DNA of 64,000 nt. Origin: an uncultured Kangiella sp. GTDB lineage: Bacteria > Pseudomonadota > Gammaproteobacteria > Enterobacterales > Kangiellaceae. The notes under the pieces were generated by a model that worked only from the letters and a program-made list of their open reading frames with translations, ran no database searches and was not told the DNA's origin. The position numbers and the translations under genes are program-made. Of the stretch, positions 44,234 to 52,430 are shown in pieces (positions within the stretch are counted from its first letter, which is position 1; each line of letters begins with the position of its first letter). Location of the stretch: positions 186,001 to 250,000 of the forward strand of contig CANNDL010000004.1 of assembly GCA_947503435.1 (NCBI GenBank), given 5' to 3'.

Positions 44234-44593
44234 ATGAAAAAAATAATTTTGTTGCTAGCAGTTATTACCCTTGGAGCCTGTTCGTCAGGTACCGCACAAA
44301 AGGTAGCTAAAACTATGCGCGGTTTAACTGGTGGAGATCAACCGAATTCAGCATTTTTAGATCCAACGGTAAAAGAGTTGCTTGAGTATGAAATGCGCGT
44401 TTGCTTGGATGGGAATGATAAAGACGCAGAATTAAGAGCCGCCTGTATCCAGACCGCAGTGTCGAAAGTAAAAGCGCAAAAAGGATTGGATGAGGATATT
44501 GATCTTGGAGGTGAAGTTATTGTTCGCCAATCGGATGAAGATGAAGTGATTGACGGAACTCAAGAAGAGGGTGATGAGGGCGATGATCAGTGA
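44234..44593 (+). CDS. Small putative lipoprotein
   Basis: 119 aa. Signal sequence MKKIILLLAVITLG followed by lipobox LGAC/SSG, so a likely outer- or inner-membrane lipoprotein. The mature part has two cysteines (RVCLDGNDKD and RAACIQTAV), a helical core and an acidic Glu/Asp-rich tail (QEEGDEGDD). No family recognised. An alternative ATG at 44225 adds three residues; GGA spacing favours 44234. Its stop overlaps the dtd start as GTGA, so the two genes are translationally coupled. Confidence 0.78.
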   Translation: MKKIILLLAVITLGACSSGTAQKVAKTMRGLTGGDQPNSAFLDPTVKELLEYEMRVCLDGNDKDAELRAACIQTAVSKVKAQKGLDEDIDLGGEVIVRQSDEDEVIDGTQEEGDEGDDQ

Positions 44594-45027
44594 TCGGATT
44601 GTTGCAAAGAGTTACTCATTCTAGTGTTAAAGTCGAAGGTGAAACTATTGGTGCAATTCAGCAGGGATTAATGGTATTAATTGGAGTGGAGAAAGAAGAT
44701 AGCAAAGAATCCGCCGTAAAATTGTTAGCTAAGCTATTAAAGTACAGGGTTTTTGCTGATGAGGCAGGCAAGATGAATCTTTCGGTCAGTGATATTAAAG
44801 GAGGCTTATTGTTAGTGCCGCAATTCACTTTGGCCGCTGATACTAAATCAGGATTAAGACCAAGCTTTTCGAGTGCCGCATCACCAGAAAAAGGTAAAGA
44901 GCTTTTTGAATATTTGGTTCGAAAAGCTCGCAACGAATATCCAACTGTCGCTGCAGGTCAATTTGGTGCTGATATGAAAGTTGAGCTGTTAAATGACGGC
45001 CCGGTAACTTTCAGAATCAAAGTTTAA
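44590..45027 (+). CDS. dtd: D-aminoacyl-tRNA deacylase
   Basis: Removes D-amino acids (and glycine from tRNA-Ala) mischarged on tRNA. 145 aa, GTG start overlapping the preceding stop. Family marks: RVTHSSVKVEGE, GLMVLIGVEKED, PQFTLAADTKSGLRPSF and the Gly-Pro motif NDGPVTF that excludes L-amino acids. The residue before QFTL is Pro rather than the commoner Ser; the fold and other motifs are intact, so I read this as natural variation. Its end overlaps the convergent LplT-PlsC gene by 4 bases. Confidence 0.95.
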   Translation: MIGLLQRVTHSSVKVEGETIGAIQQGLMVLIGVEKEDSKESAVKLLAKLLKYRVFADEAGKMNLSVSDIKGGLLLVPQFTLAADTKSGLRPSFSSAASPEKGKELFEYLVRKARNEYPTVAAGQFGADMKVELLNDGPVTFRIKV

Positions 45028-46901
45028 GGGTTATCGCCTCTTAGTTCAGTAACTTTTTGTTGAAGTACTTCTTTGGTAACATCTTTTGCTGCTATAGGTT
45101 CATTTACCACTAGACCTACCGAAGTTCTTAGGCGTTTTAGCCTATCGATAAATTTATTAACCTTTTTACGACTAAACAAGCTATGCCATAAACCTTGTAA
45201 AGCCATAGGTACTACTGGTACTTTTGATTGCTCAATTATTTTCTCAATACCTGCTTTAAATTCATTCATTTCACCATTAGAAGTTAGTTTGCCTTCTGGG
45301 AAAATACAAACGACTTCGCCTTCATCTAGAGCTTCTTGTATCTGATACATAGATTTGTTGAGTAATGCTTCATCTTCACTGCGCCCAGCGATTGGGATCG
45401 CTTTTGCCGTTTTGAAAATAAAACTTAATACAGGAATCTGGAAAATTTTATAGTACATCACAAAGCGAACAGGTCGCCTGACATAGCCACCAATGATTAG
45501 TGAGTCGACATAACTCACGTGATTACAGACCAGCACACATGGTCCCTTTTCAGGAATGTTTTCAAGACCTTTAACCTTCACTTTATATACCGTGCTAATG
45601 AGCAGCCACACCAAGAAGCGCATCAAGAATTCCGGCACCAAAGTAAAGATATAGATGGCAACTACTGCATTTAAGATTGCAGTGATCAGAAATAATTGTG
45701 GAATAGTGGTGCCAAGCCATAATAAGCCCCCGGCCATAATAGCGGCTACCACCATAAATAGAGAATTAATTATGTTATTACCAGCTATTACGCGAGATAA
45801 AATACTACGGTCACAACGCTCTTGTATTAGCGCGTAGAGTGGGACAATGTAAAAGCCTGCAAAAACTCCAACCAATGCGCAGTCAATTAAAGTTCTTATT
45901 GCACCGTCGGTTTGAATAAACTCTAACGGTCCTAAAGCGCCGCTGAATCCAACTTGGGGATTAACCAAATACAGATCAATGGCAAACCAGGTCATGCCTA
46001 TGGCGCCGAATGGCACTAAACCAAGCTCAACACGTTTGCCGGAAAGCTTTTCGCAGAGTGCGGAACCTAAACCTATGCCTACCGAGAATATGGCAAGAAT
46101 AAAGTTAGCCGTAAAAGGATTCCCATCTAAGCTCAGTTTCGCAAAATTTAAGATCTGCGTGAGAAACATGGTGCCATAGAACCAAAACCATGAAATTCCA
46201 AGAATGGATAAAAATACAACCCGGTTTCGCTTAGTGAACTTCAGGGTACGCCAAGTTTCAGTGATCGGATTCCAATTAACTTTTAAAGAGGGTTGAACGG
46301 CTGGAGTATCTGGTATTCGTTTACTTGAAAAGTAGCCGCTTATTGCGACTAATATGAGCAAAACCGAAAGTATCATGGTTCCAGTTTCACGATAGCCGAT
46401 TAGAACCCCACCAATAATGGTACCAATAAGAATTGCTAAGAAGGTACCCATTTCTACCATACCATTGCCACCAACTAATTCTTCATCTTTTAAATGTTGC
46501 GGTAAAATTGAATATTTAATGGGGCCAAAGAAAGTAGATTGCAGACCTAATAAAAATAGTACGAGCAATAAAAAATAAATGTTATCGAAGTAAAGACCAA
46601 TGACTGCAAGAATCATAATGCAGATCTCTAGCACTTTAATTTTTCGGATTAAACCTGATTTTTCGTGCTTTTCAGCTAGCTGCCCAGCGGTCGCGGAAAA
46701 TAAGAAAAAGGGCAAAATGAAAAGCCCAGCGGCGACATTAGTCATAATGGCTGGGTCTAAAGCAATTTTTCCAACCGAAAAGAAGGTAATAATGGTTATT
46801 AGAGCTTGTTTAAATGTACTGTCATTAAAAGCCCCAAGCGCTTGAGTAATAAAATAAGAGGAAAAGAATTTCTTTTTAAAAAGTTGAAATTGACTTGCCA
46901 T
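45024..46901 (-). CDS. MFS lysophospholipid transporter fused to PlsC-type acyltransferase (LplT-Aas like, no acyl-ACP synthetase)
   Basis: 625 aa. Residues 1-~400 are a twelve-helix MFS permease of the LplT type (FNDSTFKQALITIITFF, GLQSTFFGPIKYSILPQHL, ELVGGNGMVEMGTFLAILIG). Residues ~425-610 are a glycerophospholipid acyltransferase with the HX4D motif VCNHVSYVDSLIIGG, FPEGKLTSNGEMNEFK, and VPVVPMALQGLW. In enterics LplT and Aas are separate and Aas has a C-terminal acyl-ACP synthetase; many bacteria fuse all three (~1,140 aa). Here the synthetase half is missing and no gene for it lies nearby. Likely role: flipping and re-acylating lysophospholipids at the inner membrane, using acyl donors made elsewhere. 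Confidence 0.88.
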   Translation of the reverse strand: MASQFQLFKKKFFSSYFITQALGAFNDSTFKQALITIITFFSVGKIALDPAIMTNVAAGLFILPFFLFSATAGQLAEKHEKSGLIRKIKVLEICIMILAVIGLYFDNIYFLLLVLFLLGLQSTFFGPIKYSILPQHLKDEELVGGNGMVEMGTFLAILIGTIIGGVLIGYRETGTMILSVLLILVAISGYFSSKRIPDTPAVQPSLKVNWNPITETWRTLKFTKRNRVVFLSILGISWFWFYGTMFLTQILNFAKLSLDGNPFTANFILAIFSVGIGLGSALCEKLSGKRVELGLVPFGAIGMTWFAIDLYLVNPQVGFSGALGPLEFIQTDGAIRTLIDCALVGVFAGFYIVPLYALIQERCDRSILSRVIAGNNIINSLFMVVAAIMAGGLLWLGTTIPQLFLITAILNAVVAIYIFTLVPEFLMRFLVWLLISTVYKVKVKGLENIPEKGPCVLVCNHVSYVDSLIIGGYVRRPVRFVMYYKIFQIPVLSFIFKTAKAIPIAGRSEDEALLNKSMYQIQEALDEGEVVCIFPEGKLTSNGEMNEFKAGIEKIIEQSKVPVVPMALQGLWHSLFSRKKVNKFIDRLKRLRTSVGLVVNEPIAAKDVTKEVLQQKVTELRGDNP

Positions 46902-46957
46902 TAAAAGTTCCTATTATTCTTAGTCGTTTCGCTATGTGATGTCTTTATGTTACGTCA

Positions 46958-47770
46958 CTATAAGGGTAATTTAAAAAAACGCTTTGTATTCTCAAAACTG
47001 ATATTAGCAATATGTTCGAAACTTTGCGAACGACATTCTGCTAGCTTTTTTACAAGGTGCGGCAAGTACTCAGGAATGTTACGGCTCGACTTAGGTTTAG
47101 GCCGAATACTACGAGGGATTAAATAGGGAGCATCAGTTTCGATCATTAATTTATCATCAGGGATGAGATGTACAATGTTAGCGAGATCCTGCCCACGTCT
47201 TTCATCACAAATCCAGCCAGTAATACCAATGTGTAGATTTCTCTCTAGGTAAGATTCAAGAACGACTTGCGAGCCAGTGAAACAATGGACGACTGCGTTT
47301 GGTAACTGTGGCAGGTATTCATCTAGTATTGAAAGCATGCTCTCACTGGCATCACGTTCATGTAGAAACAGCGGCTTTTGAATTTCACAAGCAAGCTCGA
47401 GGTGTTGTCTGAATACTTGAATTTGCATATCCGGAGGTGAGTAATTTCGGTTGAAATCTAAACCGCATTCCCCAATGGCAACTACATGTTTGTGGGTTAA
47501 CAAGTTTTGAATTAATTTAAAATCGTCTGCTGTCAGGTGCTGAGAATCGTGTGGATGGCAACCTGCAGTTGAGTATAAAGTGGGATATTGTTGAGTAAGT
47601 TGGAAAGCATGTTGGCTTTCTTTTGCATTAGTTCCCGTAATGATTTGCGAAACTACTCCCGCTGATTGAGCAGCGGAGATGATGTCATCGCGATCTTTGT
47701 CGAATCTTGAATTAGTTAAATTGACCCCTATGTCTATTAAAGACACAGAATTTGCACCGTCTAATACCAT
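46958..47770 (-). CDS. tatD: TatD-type 3'-5' DNA exonuclease / metal-dependent hydrolase
   Basis: TIM-barrel hydrolase of the TatD DNase family; E. coli TatD is a Mg-dependent 3'-5' exonuclease. 270 aa, close to E. coli TatD in DIGVNLTNSRFDKDRDDI, TAGCHPHDSQHL, AIGECGLDFNRNYS, VVHCFTGSQVV, GITGWICDERRG and IETDAPYLIPR. Metal ligands (His, Glu and Asp) are all in place. In enterics it is the fourth gene of tatABCD; here it is separate, about 3 kb from tatC with an intervening permease and peptidase. Confidence 0.93.
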   Translation of the reverse strand: MVLDGANSVSLIDIGVNLTNSRFDKDRDDIISAAQSAGVVSQIITGTNAKESQHAFQLTQQYPTLYSTAGCHPHDSQHLTADDFKLIQNLLTHKHVVAIGECGLDFNRNYSPPDMQIQVFRQHLELACEIQKPLFLHERDASESMLSILDEYLPQLPNAVVHCFTGSQVVLESYLERNLHIGITGWICDERRGQDLANIVHLIPDDKLMIETDAPYLIPRSIRPKPKSSRNIPEYLPHLVKKLAECRSQSFEHIANISFENTKRFFKLPL

Positions 47771-47847
47771 AAATCCGTGATTTTATTAGAAAAAACGTAA
47801 CTAGATGGTATAAACTTAAATGGATAAAAACAAGGGGATAGGAATTT

Positions 47848-48900
47848 ATGCAAATCAGTCGAGCCACTAATGTATTGTTAGCCATAGCCGCGACTTTTAT
47901 CATTATCGCGGGCATGAAAGCCGCCAGTAGTTTTATCGTTCCTGTAATTCTGTCAATTTTTGTCTCAATTATTCTGAGTCCACTTTATTTTTTCTTTGCT
48001 TCAAGCAAAATCCCGTTTACTAAAAGGGAAATTCCCGACTGGCTATCAATTATTTTGGTTGTGGTAATAGCTGGCTTCATCTTTTTTGTAATTGGTAAGT
48101 TAGTTGGAAACTCTATACAAGATTTCTCTAACAACTTGGAAGATTATCAGGGAGCTTTAACTACAAAGTTACAGGCACTAATAAATTCGTTAACACAACT
48201 AGGTCTACCGATACCAGAGAATGGTCTTTCAGAAAATTTTTCACCGGGAATGATTATGAATGTTTCTACTTCGGTGCTTAATGGACTCGGTTCTTTGTTA
48301 AGTAACACTTTCTTAATCGTATTCACTTCGATATTCATACTCATGGAAGCAAGTGTATTTTCAGAAAAATTGCATAGAGCATTTCCAGCTACTGATTTAG
48401 GAAATAGTAAAGCGAAAGACGGAACCGACCAAGTCATCGAAAAAATTAAGCGCTACGCTACCATTAAATCAATCGTGAGTTTAATGACAGGGGCGTTTAT
48501 TTCGGCGTGGTTATGGTTCTTTAACGTAGAGTATCCGTTCTTGTGGGGGTTAGTAGCCTTCATGTTTAATTTTATACCTAATATCGGTTCAATCATTGCG
48601 GCAGTACCTGCGGTATTATTAGCATGGCTCTCTCCCGAGAGCACTTTCGCAACTCCAATATTGGTCGCTGTAGGTTATCTAGCAGTAAACTTTATAGTTG
48701 GAAATATCGTAGAACCCAAATTCATGGGGAAAGGTTTAGGACTTTCTACACTAGTAGTATTTCTTTCGTTATTATTCTGGGGCTGGGTCTTAGGGCCTGT
48801 TGGAATGTTATTGTCTGTTCCATTAACTATCATTGTAAAAATCATTCTTGATGCGAATGAAGAAACTAGATGGATAGGGATCATGTTAGGTGATAAATAG
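47848..48900 (+). CDS. AI-2E family transporter (PerM/YdiK-like permease)
   Basis: Polytopic inner-membrane protein, 350 aa, with about eight membrane segments. The first two are VLLAIAATFIIIAGMKAASS and FIVPVILSIFVSIILSPLYF; a large loop spans ~95-155; the C-terminal signature is PNIGSIIAAVPAVLLAWLS and GNIVEPKFMGKGLGLSTLVVFLSL. Members exchange small molecules or Na+/H+; the AI-2 label comes from TqsA and is not evidence for quorum-sensing here. Divergent from tatD, with the M24 peptidase gene following. Confidence 0.9.
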   Translation: MQISRATNVLLAIAATFIIIAGMKAASSFIVPVILSIFVSIILSPLYFFFASSKIPFTKREIPDWLSIILVVVIAGFIFFVIGKLVGNSIQDFSNNLEDYQGALTTKLQALINSLTQLGLPIPENGLSENFSPGMIMNVSTSVLNGLGSLLSNTFLIVFTSIFILMEASVFSEKLHRAFPATDLGNSKAKDGTDQVIEKIKRYATIKSIVSLMTGAFISAWLWFFNVEYPFLWGLVAFMFNFIPNIGSIIAAVPAVLLAWLSPESTFATPILVAVGYLAVNFIVGNIVEPKFMGKGLGLSTLVVFLSLLFWGWVLGPVGMLLSVPLTIIVKIILDANEETRWIGIMLGDK

Positions 48901-48919
48901 GTTAATTCGGATTTTAAAA

Positions 48920-50263
48920 ATGAATAAAATTATTTCTGTGTTTTTGGTTTTGTTGAGTTTTTCTTCGCAAGCGAAAAACTTTGAACAAGGCTTAGTCATC
49001 AATGAAACGCCTGAGATATTGAGTTATCAAGAACGAGCAAAAGTTGCTAATAAAATTTTAAATCATCGTTTAGATAATTTATTGCCGCAACTAATGAAAG
49101 AGTCTGGTTTGGATATGTGGTTAGTGATTAACCGTGAGTATGGGGAAGACCGCTTATTTTACTCCTTAGTGCCACAACCTACGTTTGCTGCAAGAAGAAC
49201 CACATTATTAGTATTTGCTTTAAAAGATGACAAAGTAGAGCGATTTAGCGTAAGCCGCTATAGCATAGGCGATATTTATAAAACTCGTTGGCAAGGTGGT
49301 ACGAAAGACCAGCAATGGCAACGATTGGCTGAGATTATCGAAGAATTTAACCCTAAAAAAATCGGGATTAATGTCAGTAAAGATTGGGCAATTGCAGATG
49401 GTCTTAGCCAAGGGCTTTATCAAAAGTTAAATGAGTTTTTACCTGAGAAGTATCAGCAACGATTAGTTAGCTCTGAGCCCATGGTGATTCGATGGATGGA
49501 AACCCGGACGAAGCCTGAGTTAGCAATTTATCCTAATATCGTCAAAATGGCTCGCTCGGTTATTTCAGAAGCTTTCTCTACAAAAGCGATTACACCTGGC
49601 GTGACCACTAGCGACGAACTGTCGTGGTTTATTCGTGAACGATTCGAGGAATTACAATTATCTCCTTGGTTTCAACCCTATGTGACTATTCAGCGACAAG
49701 GTGACGAAAATGATCCTAAAGCGCCGTTTTTTGGGAAATCTGCACGGACTATTATGCCAGGAGACTTAATTCATACCGATGTCGGTATTTGTTATATCGG
49801 CTTGTGCACCGATACCCAAGAGGTAGGCTATGTAGCAAAAAACGATGAATTTGAAATTTCAAAAGGATTTAAAATCGCTTTAGCTAAAGGCAATCAATGG
49901 CAAGATTTACTAACAGGCTCTTATGTGACCGGCAGAACTGGTAATGAAATCCTAAAAGTCACACAGAACAAAGCTAAAAAGGAAGGCTTGATAAGTAGTA
50001 CCTATACTCATCCATTAGGATTCGTAGGTCACGCGGTAGGCCCAACCATTGGCATGTGGGATAATCAAGGCAAAACACCCATTCAAGGCGATTGGAAACT
50101 CTTTCCGAATACTGCTTATGCAATTGAAGGTAATATAAAAGCTAAGCTACCGGAGTGGGGCGATCAGCTAATTCAGATCCCATTAGAGCAATCCGCTTAT
50201 TTTGATGGAGAGAAAGTGATCTATTTAGGTGGAAGACAAACCGAATGGCACTTTATTAAATAA
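48920..50263 (+). CDS. Exported M24-family metallopeptidase (Xaa-Pro aminopeptidase-like)
   Basis: 447 aa from the ATG at 48920, which begins a signal peptide (MNKIISVFLVLLSFSSQA/K); a GTG at 48890 in the preceding gene is less likely. An N-terminal creatinase-like domain (DMWLVINREYGED) precedes the pita-bread domain. The five metal ligands of M24 can be seen: Asp in HTDVG, Asp in CTDTQ, His in GHAVG, Glu in AIEGN and Glu in IPLEQSAYF. A periplasmic location is unusual for the family but known for its marine members. Probably cleaves N-terminal residues from Pro-containing peptides, complementing the secreted subtilase. Confidence 0.85.
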   Translation: MNKIISVFLVLLSFSSQAKNFEQGLVINETPEILSYQERAKVANKILNHRLDNLLPQLMKESGLDMWLVINREYGEDRLFYSLVPQPTFAARRTTLLVFALKDDKVERFSVSRYSIGDIYKTRWQGGTKDQQWQRLAEIIEEFNPKKIGINVSKDWAIADGLSQGLYQKLNEFLPEKYQQRLVSSEPMVIRWMETRTKPELAIYPNIVKMARSVISEAFSTKAITPGVTTSDELSWFIRERFEELQLSPWFQPYVTIQRQGDENDPKAPFFGKSARTIMPGDLIHTDVGICYIGLCTDTQEVGYVAKNDEFEISKGFKIALAKGNQWQDLLTGSYVTGRTGNEILKVTQNKAKKEGLISSTYTHPLGFVGHAVGPTIGMWDNQGKTPIQGDWKLFPNTAYAIEGNIKAKLPEWGDQLIQIPLEQSAYFDGEKVIYLGGRQTEWHFIK

Positions 50264-50269
50264 GGTTTG

Positions 50270-50722
50270 CTACTTGCTTTTGTTGGCAATATACAAAGTC
50301 TTCCAGACCTTTGCGATCATATTACCTTCGGCGTCTTTAATATCTACTTCAAAAATAGGCTCTATTTTTTCGGTGGTTTTTAGCTGCTCTTTCCAATCAT
50401 CTAAAGTTGATTGGGGCAGCTGATATTCAGCAAAGACGTCTTTTTTTGTGGCTTTTATAAATTTAATTTCCGCTTTTTTATCCCAAACAATATAGTCCTT
50501 TCCGATTTGATAAAAGGCCATCAGCATATAGAAGGGGTCGGTCATGGAAAATAGTGAGCCACCGTAGTGAGTGCCGACTGCGTTTTGGTTATACCAACTA
50601 CGTTTTAAGCGCACTTTGGCATAGGTCCAGTCATCTTTTATTTCAAGAACTTTGATTCCGGTAAACTTAAAAGGAAACCAAATATTTAAACCAAATTTTA
50701 ATCGCTTAGGCGTGATTTTCAT
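50270..50722 (-). CDS. DUF4442 hotdog-fold putative thioesterase
   Basis: 150 aa from ATG 50722, with GAGG upstream; the start overlaps the end of tatC. Family features of DUF4442 hotdog proteins: NAVGTHYGGSLFSMTDPFYMLMA (the conserved central helix) and KKAEIKFIKATKKDVFAEY. Catalytic details and acyl substrate are unknown. It is the last gene of the ubiE-ubiJ-ubiB-HIT-tatABC unit. Confidence 0.84.
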   Translation of the reverse strand: MKITPKRLKFGLNIWFPFKFTGIKVLEIKDDWTYAKVRLKRSWYNQNAVGTHYGGSLFSMTDPFYMLMAFYQIGKDYIVWDKKAEIKFIKATKKDVFAEYQLPQSTLDDWKEQLKTTEKIEPIFEVDIKDAEGNMIAKVWKTLYIANKSK

Positions 50723-51482
50723 CTTGATGATCCTCATTGCTCTCTAACTCTTTTTGAGCAGGGAACATTTTTCCAAAGATGAGTCCTATTTCAAATAATA
50801 TCCACATGGGTAAAGCTAGCAGAGTCTGTGAAATCACATCTGGTGGTGTTAGCAGCATTCCAAATACAAATGCGCCGACGACTATGTAAGGACGTTTTTG
50901 CGATAAGGATTCAACGCTCGAGATTCCTGACCAAATTAATAATAGGGTTACGATTGGAACTTGGAAGGCTAAACCAAAAGCAAAAAACAGTTTAATCGAT
51001 ACATCTAAATAGCTACTTATGTCCGGCATATAGGTCACCCCTGCAGGTGCTATGCTGGGTAAAAATTTAAACAATATTGGTAAAATGACAAAGTATGCAA
51101 ATGCAATACCGGCATAAAATAAGAATACGCTGGAAAATAATAATGGAAAAGCAAAGCGTTTTTCTTTGGCATACAAACCTGGCGATACAAAGCCCCAAGC
51201 CTGATGCAATATAACGGGTATGGCGATAAAGACCGATGCGACAAAAGCCAATTTTAATGGCGCAAGAAATGGCGAAATAACACCGATGGCAATTTGCTGT
51301 GAATCTGCAGGTAAGTTGCTACTTAGTGGAATAGAAAGCAGTTCATATAATTTATTGGCAAAGATAGCTAATACGAGAAAAACCAATCCAACTACAATCA
51401 CGCAACGCAACAATCGATCGCGCAGCTCCATAAGGTGCGAAACTAAAGGCATATCAGTATCTGGCGAGGGCTTATCTTTCAT
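50706..51482 (-). CDS. tatC: Sec-independent protein translocase TatC
   Basis: Core twin-arginine translocase subunit that recognises RR signal peptides. 258 aa with six membrane helices. The N-terminal MPLVSHLMELRDRLLRCVIV has the conserved S-H-x-x-E-L-R-x-R-L, then FAFPLLFSSVFLFYAGIAFAYFVILP and the FGLAFQVPIV region. The acidic C-terminal tail ends in HQDENHA. Start overlaps tatB by 4 bases. Confidence 0.98.
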   Translation of the reverse strand: MKDKPSPDTDMPLVSHLMELRDRLLRCVIVVGLVFLVLAIFANKLYELLSIPLSSNLPADSQQIAIGVISPFLAPLKLAFVASVFIAIPVILHQAWGFVSPGLYAKEKRFAFPLLFSSVFLFYAGIAFAYFVILPILFKFLPSIAPAGVTYMPDISSYLDVSIKLFFAFGLAFQVPIVTLLLIWSGISSVESLSQKRPYIVVGAFVFGMLLTPPDVISQTLLALPMWILFEIGLIFGKMFPAQKELESNEDHQDENHA

Positions 51483-51787
51483 TCTTTGCTTTGAGAACGT
51501 TCTTCGGCTTGTTTTAGGGTTTTCTCAGCTTCTTCGCGTAAAGCCTCTAGTTCTGTTCCTGACGCCTGTTCTTTAATCATGCGCTCATGTTCGGCAACCC
51601 GCTTTTTCAAATCTTCAAGTTCAAGTTCACGATTGATTTGATGATTAAATTGAGTCATTGTAGATTTGGCTCTACCAAACCAACGACCTACGGTTTGCGC
51701 GGCTTTAGGTAAGCGCTCAGGACCGAGAACAAGTAAGGCGATCACGAAAATGATCAACCATTCAAAAATACCAGTATCAAAAGGCAT
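51479..51787 (-). CDS. tatB: Sec-independent protein translocase TatB
   Basis: Part of the Tat receptor complex. 102 aa: N-terminal helix MPFDTGIFEWLIIFVIALLVLGPERLPKAAQ, with the L-G-P-x-R-L hinge typical of TatB, then an amphipathic helix and a charged tail. It lies between tatA and tatC. Confidence 0.96.
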   Translation of the reverse strand: MPFDTGIFEWLIIFVIALLVLGPERLPKAAQTVGRWFGRAKSTMTQFNHQINRELELEDLKKRVAEHERMIKEQASGTELEALREEAEKTLKQAEERSQSKE

Positions 51788-51802
51788 AGGATAAAATGGA
51801 GA

Positions 51803-52042
51803 TTATTTTCGCTCTACAGGCGACTCTTCTTCAGAAGTTTTTTCTTCATTGAATTGAGCGTCTTTTTTTTCAACGGCTTCTACGTTGCCATCTTCAGTTT
51901 TATCTTCGTCTTTTACGGCATTTTTAAAGTTTTTTAATGCACCACCTAGGTCTCCGCCTAGGTTCTTCAATTTTTTAGTGCCAAATATTAAGACAATTAT
52001 AACTAAAATAATTAACAGTTGCGGAACGCTTAAGCCAAACAT
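51803..52042 (-). CDS. tatA: Sec-independent protein translocase TatA
   Basis: Pore-forming Tat subunit. 79 aa: short periplasmic N-terminus, a membrane helix ([13 protein letters not shown]), the F-G-T-K-K-L hinge, amphipathic helix [16 protein letters not shown] and a Lys/Glu-rich tail. The Phe-Gly hinge distinguishes it from TatB. It is preceded by the HIT gene in the same unit. Confidence 0.96.
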   Translation of the reverse strand: MFGLSVPQLLIILVIIVLIFGTKKLKNLGGDLGGALKNFKNAVKDEDKTEDGNVEAVEKKDAQFNEEKTSEEESPVERK

Positions 52043-52057
52043 AATAACCTCTTTGAA

Positions 52058-52393
52058 TTACGCAAATGGTAACGGACCACCGCCACCCAAAATGTGTATG
52101 TGAATATGAAATACTATCTGACCGCCATCGGCGCCAGTATTAATTATTGTTCTAAAGCCTTCTATACCTGCATTTTTAGCGATTTGTGGAACCTTGGTCA
52201 ACATATATCCCATAAGCTCACTATCGTCTTCTGTGGTCTCTGCAAGGCTATGAATATGCTTCTTGGGTATCATCAATAAATGCACAGGGGCTTTTGGTGC
52301 TATGTCTTTAAACACCAATAATTGCTCATCCTCATAGACTTTGCTACTAGGAATCTCATTATTAATAATTTTGCAGAAAATACAGTCGTTCAT
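52058..52393 (-). CDS. HIT-family purine nucleoside phosphoramidase (HinT-like)
   Basis: Histidine-triad hydrolase of AMP-linked amines. 111 aa with CIFCKIINNEIPS, APVHLLMIPKKHIHS and the triad FHIHIHILGGG. In Pseudomonas the matching position between ubiB and tatA is filled by hisI-hisE; here a HIT gene stands there instead. Same strand as ubiB and tatA, so probably in one transcript. Confidence 0.94.
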   Translation of the reverse strand: MNDCIFCKIINNEIPSSKVYEDEQLLVFKDIAPKAPVHLLMIPKKHIHSLAETTEDDSELMGYMLTKVPQIAKNAGIEGFRTIINTGADGGQIVFHIHIHILGGGGPLPFA

Positions 52394-52430
52394 AATTTTC
52401 GATAAATCAGGCTGATAATTGGATTTTACC

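Noticed and set aside
44590-45027. Pro in place of Ser before QFTL in Dtd as a loss of function
   Set aside because: The rest of the active site, including the Gly-Pro motif, is intact, and this position varies in the family as I know it.
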